Shown here piece by piece: positions 56,185-64,000 of a stretch of DNA of 64,000 nt; the first letter of the stretch is position 1, and every line of letters starts with the position of its first letter. The translations under genes were made by a program, and so were the position numbers. The notes below the pieces were generated by a model. The model did not search any database. It saw nothing but the letters and a program-made list of their open reading frames with translations, and was not told the DNA's origin. Source of the stretch: Seminavis robusta (Eukaryota; Bacillariophyta; Bacillariophyceae; Naviculales; Naviculaceae). The stretch is taken from assembly GCA_903772945.1 (NCBI GenBank), contig CAICTM010000326.1:1-64000 (forward strand), given 5' to 3'.

Positions 56185-58339
56185 CTAATGATGGTCCTCC
56201 CCGTTGGTAATTGCCTCAGTATTGAGCTGTGTTTGCTCGAGAGTCGGAGTACTACTAGACGTTGCTGCAGCTTGGATTGTGTTTCCATTGCTTCCCTCCA
56301 CAATTGGTTGGGTTTCCTCGGCAGTCCTCGTAGAAGTTGAAGATATTTGCTCAGAATCTACTGTGCTCTCCTCAGCATTGGCTTGCGTCTGCTCGAGCCC
56401 AGGCATACTGGAAGTTGCCGTGTCTGGTGCCGCCGATGCAGATGCCGCGATGTCTTCGTTGCTTCCCCCTGCGGTAGATTGCGTTTGCTCAGTAGCCGGT
56501 GAAGTAGTTGAAGTCGTCGTGGCGTCTCGGTTGATTTCCTCGGCGGGTGCTTGCGATTGCTCAGAAGATGGAGTCGTCGTGGCAGATGTATTTGCTTCAA
56601 TATCTCGGTTGCTTTCCTCGACGGGTGCTTGCGATTGCTCGGAAGAAGAGGAATTGGAAGAATTTGTCGCAATCGCAGCTCTGTTATTTCCCTCGTCGTT
56701 TGCACGTGCTGACGCAGAAGTAGAAGCAATCCTGTTTCTTCCGCTCCCTCTAGATCTTGGTTGCGCTCGCTCAGTATTAGTCTGCGTGGTACCCGTAGCA
56801 GAATTGGTTGTTACCGGGGCGACTTGGACTCCTGCGGCATCAAGGTCGTACCTATCAATGTAATCCACCTGGAAATGCATAGGTAGATTGATAATGATAG
56901 TCATGGGGATGGAAATACCAATGTTGCGCGCCAACGTATCATACAGATCGGAACCAAAAAAGATGGGCAACATCACTGCGCATGAAAAGAGGACCAATAC
57001 GCTCCCCACGATTTGACCGATCGAACACCAGGCTCCCGCTCGATCCCTCCACCCGACCCAGGGGAGATTTGTCACTACCAGTCCCAACAGCACAAGCCAC
57101 AGAGTTGAAACGGCCCCAATGTCATACCCGATTCCTGCCACTAAGGCCATGCCCACCACAAAAACGTTAGCAAAAATGTGAGCACCTTTGGCCGGAGACC
57201 ATACCCGATTGAAGCAGGGGCCGATATAGTCAAGTGAGCACCTTGACTTTGGTCGGTTGTTTTCGGGAAAGTTCTTGTCAGGTCTTCGAAAGAACCGATG
57301 ATTCATGTACCCTGGTGTCATGTACTCTTCAATGACAAGGTTGGTCTCCTGGACACTCTTGGCGAGGATAGTGACATGGGTTTCGGAGGTAGCGATGAGT
57401 GCTTCGGCTGCGGCTCCATCCAGCTGGGAACAGGGCATCCCATTGATTGCCAGTATGTGATTGCCTTCATTGAGGATGGAAAACGTCCAGGGTCCTGCTG
57501 GATCAAGACGAAGTATCTGTAGCTTGCGTTGTATGTACCGTAGTTTCAAACCTGTTTCACACCCTGGTCGAGGCTTGATAAGCATACATTCAATCAACCC
57601 AACCTTGCCTTCGGTGTGAACCACAATGGACACTGTTCCTTTAACGTAATCCAGAATGCGCGTGGCCTGTCCTCCATCGATGATCGGATCGCAGCTTCTA
57701 CCATTAATGCCGGCTATTTGATCACCAACCCGAATTGGTGATTCTGCAGTCAGATCAGAGATAGGATTGGGATGTGAAGAGATGCAAGGTAAGATGTCAT
57801 GTTCAATCAAGTAGGTAAAGACAATGGAACTACTAGTAGATCAGACTGAACTTACGAGCAAAGACAGAGTTCTTTCGAATATCGACGATCAACAGTTTTC
57901 CCTTGACAGATCGTACTTTGATTCCCACAGGACGCTTCTTATCACAGTTGCAGTCAAAGGCAGTAACCGAGATATAGGCTGCTCTTTCGTCGAGCTCTGA
58001 TTGGGGACGAGGAAAATCCTCATCATCAAAGTCCAAAGCAACCACTGGCGTCGCGACCACGGGAGTTGCATGATTGGTTGGTACTTCGACATCATCTGTA
58101 GGCGAATTGGAAGACGATATGGCAATTCCAACGCTTGATCCCAGCAATAGGGATGGGGATGCCGGTAGCAGTGATTCCTCGTCATGGCCCAAATGGATAG
58201 TGGGTATCTCGCTAAACATGAACCCTTCTTCCAGAACTTCCAATTCCGCGGTTGCGAGAGTATCATCCAGATCACTACCAGCCGTCTTCTTGCCTCGGCT
58301 CCAGAGCCGCTGGAGGCTACCTTTCAGCTGCCAAACCAT
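56185..58339 (-). CDS. Membrane protein with tandem PDZ-like domains and Ser/Thr/Gln-rich tail
   Basis: Two exons, 57856-58339 and 56185-57743 (112-bp intron GTAAGT...CTGCAG), 680 residues; start at the ATG of MVWQLKGSLQRLW. PDZ-like domains lie at about 118-202 (PVGIKVRSVKGKLLI, then IRVGDQIAGINGRSC) and 212-290 (ETGLKLRYI, then GNHILAINGMPCSQLDGAAAEAL). The intron falls inside the first domain. About four hydrophobic segments follow (350-449). The last 230 residues are a hydrophilic tail with repeated SSEQSQAPxEExNRD-like units. The tandem PDZ pair is clearly paralogous to that of 50941-52773, including the KPxPxxxTG linker. It may be a membrane-anchored scaffold; function unknown. Confidence 0.8.
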
Positions 58340-59864
58340 TGCTGAAAGCAGATATCTGAGACCTTTCTGAGATTTTAATGGAAGCGCGGAAACAAAATGG
58401 ACGTGACCTTTTGAACTGGTGTGTTGCAAAATGTGAAAGTAAAGGACAGGCAGCAGCGATTGCGTTGGGAAGTGTGTTGGATACCCTTCCCTTCGCAGAA
58501 CAATCGATCGAAATCTTCCCGTTAGACCATCAACAGCGTGGGAAACGGTCAGTTTATTCACGGATTGACGTTTTGTCGCGTCGAACTATGACATCACGTA
58601 TGAGGCCATTTTGAGATTGGTTGTTAAATAGGTACGTGAACCAGATAAGTAAATAGACATAAAGCATTAGGGTGTGTACAGGTAACAAAAAAGCACGCAC
58701 GCGAGCAAGAGGCTCTGAAACGTGTGACACACGTCATCATTCTTTGCAACCGACATGTTTAACTTGGTTATAAGAGACAAATTATCTATTAATAGTTCGA
58801 GTAGTCGTATACGTACTCAGTAGCATTACTTGTGTGTGTGTTTTGGAGCTTCGTATTCTTGGATACAGTACTAGCTAGCTAGTAGGCTAATAGATTTGAC
58901 CCTGAGCTCCTTTCTCACAAAGCCAGAAGATTACCTCACAGATGCGCTTCTCTATCAGTAACCAATTCAGGATTTTAACAATAGCAAATGTCCTGCTAAT
59001 TTCGAAGGCCCTACACCGTGTATGAGTTTTACTCCCTCTCCCTCTCAATGCCTTGATAAGAATCGACACCTGTATCCTCCATGGGAAGAAGTTTCTATTC
59101 CTTACTGTTTTGTGCATTGATGGCGGTAATTTTTGGGACAGATAAGCCAATGTTGTCTTCTAAAGTTCATGTATCTTGACTCCTTTGTTTCTTAATTACA
59201 GGTATTGAGTGTAGCAGAGCGGCACGTGCTGCGCTTCACACCTTCCACGCAAGTGAACATTACTTACCTGTCTTGCATTGTGAAAACAAGTTAGCAAGGT
59301 TGCTTGAGCATTTGGTTGGGTGTGAACTGCATTCTAACAGCACTTGGGGCCCTGAAATGGCCAGTTCATGAACACCGCAGCCAGCCTCATGAACCTGTTC
59401 CTGAACCTTTTCCTGAACCAAATCCTATTTTATGGTTAGCAAATGCAGGCCGAATTCTCGCATTTGAGAACGAGATAATCATATGTTGGGTCGCCAAACC
59501 AGGCACAAATGAAAGCTGGTGGATAGTTGGGTGAGGGTGGTTTTGCGAGTAAGGAAAGCGTTTGCTTACAACATGTAGCTGGAGATGAGTTGCCTCATTT
59601 GTGGTGAAGATTGCTCCTGAACCAATGTGAGTCAAAACTTTTTGTCGATATTTTAGTTTCGTGAACCTTGAACCTAGCTAGTTCATGAACCCTCAAACCC
59701 CCATAGACCACTTCATGAACGTTGAGTGGAAAAGTTTGCCAAATTTTGTAGTTTCGCGCTTCTTTCTTTATGATAGCTCTGTCCTTTGGAGCTGGAGGTC
59801 GTCGCATGCCTCAGTTTTGCCTCGCTTACTATTGTGAAAACCTTGAATGCCGTTCGCCACAGTA
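58340..59864. other. Long spacer with GTTCATGAAC-rich stretch
   Basis: No supported gene. Between 59360 and 59725 the palindrome gttcatgaac and half-sites (ttcctgaacc, cttcatgaacg, ctcatgaacc) recur about eight times, which is unusual for this window. ctagctagctag lies at about 58872. Confidence 0.5.
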
Positions 59865-60326
59865 TTACATACTATAATCTCGTTCCACCAATGCAATGCG
59901 GGTGGTATAGGCGGAATACCATTTTTGAATTCCATTTTCTTGTGCTTGGACGTGCTCGCAGTTTTGTTTCCAGTGCCGTATGGACGGCAGGTCCTTCCAA
60001 TAAGAGACTGTGATTCCTAGACCATCCCTTGCCGACTCGACACCCAGATATCCCGGTTGCTGTCGAGCCAATTCGACCATGCGTTGTGCCGTTTTCCCGT
60101 ACGCTTCAGTTTCGCTTGTTGTCGTCGTCGTATTCCGGAGTGATGTAAAAATGACAGCGTAATAGGGAGGTCGTGGAGTTTGGGCAATCTGTTCGTCGGG
60201 TGATTCATCTTTCGGCCTGTGTTTTTTAGTGTTCACAGGGGTATCTGCTTCCGAAGAAGATCTCTTGGTACTGGTAGCACTTTCCTGGCTGGATGCAGCT
60301 TTCTCGTTGTCCTCTGGGTCCGCCAT
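59865..60326 (-). CDS. ABM-superfamily (YgiN-like) small protein
   Basis: Single exon, 153 residues. The first 50 residues are hydrophilic, Ser/Glu/Lys-rich. Residues about 54-150 form an antibiotic-biosynthesis-monooxygenase-type dimeric ferredoxin-like fold: PYYAVIFTSLRN, MVELARQQPGYLGVESAR, LGITVSYWKDLPSIRHWKQNCEHVQAQ, YSAYTTRIALVERDY. The Tyr-Trp-x-x-x-x-x-x-x-x-Trp pattern is typical. Members act on small aromatic or heme-like substrates or have no known activity. The substrate cannot be predicted. Confidence 0.85.
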   Translation of the reverse strand: MADPEDNEKAASSQESATSTKRSSSEADTPVNTKKHRPKDESPDEQIAQTPRPPYYAVIFTSLRNTTTTTSETEAYGKTAQRMVELARQQPGYLGVESARDGLGITVSYWKDLPSIRHWKQNCEHVQAQENGIQKWYSAYTTRIALVERDYSM

Positions 60327-60800
60327 GGTACCGCAAAAACCAGAGAGTCTCGGCTTTCCTTGCGCCTGATTATCTTATGCCAACGTCCCTTGAGAACCTG
60401 GCTGTTGCTTCGATCTCTTTGGGTGTTTGGTTGATCCAGAGGCTTCCTCCTTGCGTCAAACCCATTGGATGGATCATTGGCAGATCAGATAGAGTGAGGG
60501 TGCACGTCTCTCGAAAGATCCGAAAATTTGGGAATTCTGTAGCCATGGCCCCCTGAGATTAAGAAAACCGACCTCACAACGACAACTGGAGCTTCTCTTC
60601 GAGCCCCCCTTCGGGATCGGAACCGGAAGCATGGTTGATGTCGAAGAATGCAATTGTTCTGCGAAACCAAGCTGAAGGGACCAAGTCAACCAAGTCAACC
60701 AAGACAGCCAGAGAAGCTTGGAGTTGACAGCATTGTTTGCCTTTTCTTTTCCAAAGCAATCCAACGAAGAAAAAAGATATCGTCACAAAAAAGAAAGACC
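60327..60800. other. Divergent spacer
   Basis: Region between the ABM-fold gene and the E2 gene; likely holds both 5' flanks. ccaagtcaaccaagtcaacc (60681) is a short direct repeat. No further gene. Confidence 0.5.
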
Positions 60801-62495
60801 ATGACAACAACTCGACTTGTGTTTGCCTCTCGCCACGCTGGTCGTCGACTGCTACCAGTAGTGGGGAGCCGTGTTACCCCCATTATTGGTGCTGCCGCGT
60901 TGTCGTCAGCAGATCATGTGGTTGTACCCATCATCAGTGGCAGAAGCACAACACCAATATCCACCCATCGAACTTTTGCCACGAACCATTCGTGTCAGTC
61001 CAACAACTACTACAAACTTGACAACAACAACAATTCTCGCTACTTGTCTTCGGCAGCACTCGAAGATCATGACTCGGATCATGACAGCAGTAATAATAAT
61101 CCAATCATCCCCTTCAAACTAGCCGATATTGGAGAAGGCATCAAGGAAGTGGAGATATTGCAATGGTTCGTGCAAAAGGGTGACACGGTACAACAATTTG
61201 ATCGCATTTGCGAAGTCCAGAGCGATAAAGCGACGGTCGAAATTACCAGTCGGTACGACGGACTCGTCACGGAATTGGCCGGTGGCAATGTCGGTGACAT
61301 GGTTCAAGTCGGCGATGCGCTCTTGCACATTCAAGTAGAAGGAGGAAACGCTAGTACTAGTAGTGATGCTGCTACTGCCAAGAGCAGCACGGCTGCTACT
61401 CCCGAAGAAAAGTTGCACAGTCACGACACGGCCGATCAACAATTGCGCATTCCTCATGTGGCATCTCAATTTCATTTGGAATCTGATGATGCCGCCACCA
61501 AAACTACTGCTACCCAGAGTCAGCCTCCACTACTGACAACAACTATTACCTCTGGCAAAAAGGTTTTGGCTACTCCGGCCGTACGAAAATTGGGCATGGA
61601 ATACAATCTGGACCTATCGACATTGGTGGGAACCGGACCACAAGGGCGCGTCCTCAAAGCAGATGTCCTTACCTTTTTGCGAGAAAGTGGTCGCATGGAT
61701 GGTCCTGCCAGTAGTAGTGTGGACCCAACAAGTGCTCCAACCGTAACGACTCCTTCTCTGTCATCCACCCCTACTGCTTTGCTGGAGGATGAAGTCATTA
61801 CTCTGAAAGGCTACCATCGTCTCATGATTCAAACCATGACCAAATCACAAGAGATTCCTCACATGGGATACACGGACGAATTCAACGTGACCAAATTGAT
61901 CGATTATCGCAAAGACATTAACGCTGCCCACAGCAGCAGTGACGACAAGATTTCCATTTTGGCATTCTTTCTCAAGGCCACGTCCCTGGCATTACTCGAA
62001 TATCCCATTGTCAATGCATCGTGGCAGGACGACGTGTCGACGGCAAAAGTCACGCTGTGGAAAAATCACAATATCGGCGTCGCCATGGACACGCCGCGGG
62101 GGTTGGTGGTCCCCGTGGTGCGCCATTGTCAAGAAAAGTCGTTGGTACAGATTCAACACGATCTCAATGTCCTCAAGGAAATTGCCGCCGCGGGCAAGTT
62201 GGGCGAAGAACACTTGACGGGTGCCACCATTTCCATGTCCAACATTGGCAGTGTCGGTGGCGGGACCTACATGAATCCATTGATTGTGCCACCACAGGCG
62301 GCCATTGGAGCCATGGGAGCCTTGCAGACATTGCCGCGATTTGATGCTGAGGGCAATGTCGAGGCAGCCAAGATTATCAATATGTCGTGGGCGGGGGATC
62401 ATCGCATGATGGATGGTGCCACATTGGCGCGGTTCAGTAACCGATGCAAGGAGTATCTGCAAGACCCCGTTCGCATGCTGGTGTCCATGAAGTAG
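60801..62495 (+). CDS. DBT: Branched-chain 2-oxoacid dehydrogenase E2 (dihydrolipoyl transacylase), mitochondrial
   Basis: Single exon, 564 residues from the ATG at 60801; the frame is open further upstream but no better start is seen. The N-terminus (MTTTRLVFASRHAGRRLLP) is Arg/Ser-rich, as in mitochondrial presequences, with an Asn-rich spacer. Lipoyl domain about 100-180: FKLADIGEGIKEVEILQWFV with lipoylated K143 in SDKATVE. Peripheral subunit-binding domain about 253-293 (ATPAVRKLGMEYNLDLSTLVGTG). The acyltransferase domain has GYHRLMIQTMTKSQEIPHMGY and catalytic DHRMMDG (H534, D538). The GEGIKEVE form of the lipoyl domain points to the branched-chain complex rather than pyruvate or oxoglutarate. 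It transfers acyl groups to CoA in Val, Leu and Ile breakdown. Confidence 0.95.
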   Translation: MTTTRLVFASRHAGRRLLPVVGSRVTPIIGAAALSSADHVVVPIISGRSTTPISTHRTFATNHSCQSNNYYKLDNNNNSRYLSSAALEDHDSDHDSSNNNPIIPFKLADIGEGIKEVEILQWFVQKGDTVQQFDRICEVQSDKATVEITSRYDGLVTELAGGNVGDMVQVGDALLHIQVEGGNASTSSDAATAKSSTAATPEEKLHSHDTADQQLRIPHVASQFHLESDDAATKTTATQSQPPLLTTTITSGKKVLATPAVRKLGMEYNLDLSTLVGTGPQGRVLKADVLTFLRESGRMDGPASSSVDPTSAPTVTTPSLSSTPTALLEDEVITLKGYHRLMIQTMTKSQEIPHMGYTDEFNVTKLIDYRKDINAAHSSSDDKISILAFFLKATSLALLEYPIVNASWQDDVSTAKVTLWKNHNIGVAMDTPRGLVVPVVRHCQEKSLVQIQHDLNVLKEIAAAGKLGEEHLTGATISMSNIGSVGGGTYMNPLIVPPQAAIGAMGALQTLPRFDAEGNVEAAKIINMSWAGDHRMMDGATLARFSNRCKEYLQDPVRMLVSMK

Positions 62496-63735
62496 AACGA
62501 ATTGTGTGACGTGACAACCAATCGGAGTTGCGCATAAAGAGGAAGACTTTTGGACGAGGAGGAAGAAAGACTCTATCCGTCGTCGAACAAGCTAGGAGTT
62601 TTAATTTCAAGAGGACCGGGATCATTCGAAGGCAAGATGACGAAAGGAATGATACTTTGGTGGACAATGCTATACATAGTAGATGCAAACGAATAAACAA
62701 TATTAGAAGGCGTGCACATGAAGAGCCAGGGGCAGCTTAGTTATCGCCGTTTGCCACTACCCTTCTCGACGCACAAACTGAATGTCAGTCATGCTTGTCA
62801 TGAGTGTCAGCTCCGTTGGCAAAGGGACCGGAGCATTCATTCACCCACAGGTGAGTTTCTCTAAACAGGTGAGCAAATCCAGTTCTGAAGGTACTGTGAG
62901 TTGACATCAGCCTGGACACTCTGCAGATGATCAGAGAGCATCCGAATCTCACTTCTTGCCAAAGTGGGGGAATGCATTTTCAAAGAGGCACACGGCTTCC
63001 ATGTTGGTCAGCAACCATAGCTTCTCTGTCCTGTATCCTCCCCGCAAGGTAGAGCCACAGCACCCTGCCCTGTAGCATCATTGCTGCAACTCTGCCTTCT
63101 TTGCTTGCCTGCTGTGAGTTCCTCCCTTGTCAATAAGCCATGTTAGCTGTGATGACACAGGCCAAACCTCGCGAGAAACTTGCAAGGAAAACAAAAGAGG
63201 CAACAAGGTCAAGAAACTGATGATGGACAAGAAGGAATGCTGTTGAGTAGAATTGAATGGAATGAGAGGGGAAGGAAGCCGTCTCGGCTCCACACCACTC
63301 AGGCTAGCTAGCAACCTCACGCACTGCTGGGCTCGCTGTCGTTGGATCTGCGTTGTCTCTGGACATCGAGGTGCAGTGCAACAGTTATCACTGTTCCAGT
63401 TTTGGCATCTCCGATGAACATTGCTCGTTTCCAGCCAACCTGGAGTTGTGGTGCTGGAACGAACAGACGATTATCAATGCAACGAAAGTTGAACTAAAGC
63501 CCTACTAGCTACTACGTCGTACCCACAGCCCGGACCAGACTTCAATGGGGGTATGTTCCTATCCATACAATCCCTCCTGGCTACTAGCTAGAGCCACTAC
63601 TAGAACTAATCATAACATGAATTGAAACCATGCATCTACGAAAAAAGACCAGTGCACCATGTTGGACTACTAGAGTATTCTTCTTGAGTTATTAGTATTC
63701 CATTTAATAAAATATTCTCTCGCCAGTTGCTTAGT
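62496..63735. other. Spacer, nothing coding seen
   Basis: AT-neutral sequence with scattered ctagctagc and actagctag motifs (63300, 63505, 63580). No gene or RNA recognised. Includes the 3' flank of the eL34 gene. Confidence 0.45.
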
Positions 63736-64000
63736 TTATTTGTTATCACCACGTTCTGCCAAGACCTTCTTGACGGCCTTTTGTTCTTCCAACAAGAAGG
63801 CTCTCACGATGCGTTGACGGACACAGGCGTGACAGACGGCACCCCCGTAGCAACGCGAGACCGTGCGTTCGCGTTGTTTGGTTCGACGGTACATGGAGGA
63901 CCGAAGGTGTTGAATTCCCTGCAGTGGCTTTTTGCAATCACCGCATTTGGGTCCATTGGAAGTTTTGTATGTGCGCTTGGCTTTCAATGTTCCACCGGGT
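63736..64000 (-). CDS. RPL34: Ribosomal protein eL34, 3' part (cut by window edge)
   Basis: The frame runs in from the right edge, starting PGGTLKAKRTYKTSNGPKCGDCKKPLQGI and ending VKKVLAERGDNK, stop TAA. It matches eL34: the CxxC (GPKCGDC) and later CYGGAVCHACV zinc-ribbon cysteines, and the basic RSSMYRRTKQRERTVSR stretch. About 87 residues are present of the usual 115-125, so the N-terminus lies outside. Component of the large cytosolic ribosomal subunit. Confidence 0.93.
   Translation of the reverse strand, partial: PGGTLKAKRTYKTSNGPKCGDCKKPLQGIQHLRSSMYRRTKQRERTVSRCYGGAVCHACVRQRIVRAFLLEEQKAVKKVLAERGDNK

Noticed and set aside
62497-63735. Small frames 3' of the E2 gene
   Set aside because: No start context, motif or codon character; treated as spacer.

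Overview
The window reads as nuclear DNA of a diatom, most likely a motile (raphid) pennate species. The evidence is the gene content. There is a giant secreted Ser/Pro/Thr-repeat protein carrying a GDPH/von Willebrand D-type domain of the kind reported for diatom adhesive trail proteins. There is also a receptor-like guanylate cyclase fused to a cyclic-nucleotide phosphodiesterase, a bacterial-type substrate-binding protein family carrying introns, and typical eukaryotic housekeeping genes (ORMDL, ADF/cofilin, TM9SF, branched-chain E2, eL34). Introns are short (about 60-110 bp, GT-AG). Spacers are rich in CTAGCTAG and TACCGGTA palindromes. The species is inferred, not shown.

Layout. 1-14188: one giant adhesive-like gene that runs in from the left edge. 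It contains three successive copies of a roughly 2.4-kb internal unit (starting at 1, 2383 and 4949) before a unique C-terminal half. The stretch from about 4057 to 6640 is full of small indels and breaks the frame, probably through uncorrected long-read errors. 14189-16094: nested tandem repeats. 16095-18184: MYND-finger/MSS51-C-like protein. 19352-20137: ORMDL sphingolipid regulator with a long N-terminal tail. 21565-22368 (minus): ADF/cofilin, with an intron directly after the start codon. 22811-23977: a tandem array seeded by 3' ends of a tRNA-Val, next to the intact tRNA-Val(AAC). 25051-29073 (minus): a 17-exon secreted protein of unknown function. 29770-35808 (minus): a 23-exon guanylate cyclase/phosphodiesterase with microexons of 12 and 13 nt.

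37581-50354: two paralogous NMT1/TauA-like substrate-binding proteins, each with a signal peptide and a GPI-like tail. They lie head to head with identical intron positions. Between them lie a GT8-type glycosyltransferase, a Cys-rich repeat secreted protein, an ADP/ATP-translocase-like transporter and a TM9SF nonaspanin. 50941-58339: two proteins sharing a tandem PDZ-like module, one cytosolic and Gln-rich, one membrane-bound, flanking an LRR-like protein of unknown function. 59865-64000: a small ABM-fold protein, the branched-chain 2-oxoacid dehydrogenase E2 subunit, and the 3' part of ribosomal protein eL34, cut by the right edge.

There are no operons. Common themes are cell-surface and secretory proteins (adhesive, GT8, TM9SF, substrate-binding proteins, Cys-rich protein) and signalling (cGMP, PDZ scaffolds, ORMDL). 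Exon models were built by eye from frame, splice signals and protein continuity. Every exon length was checked for phase.
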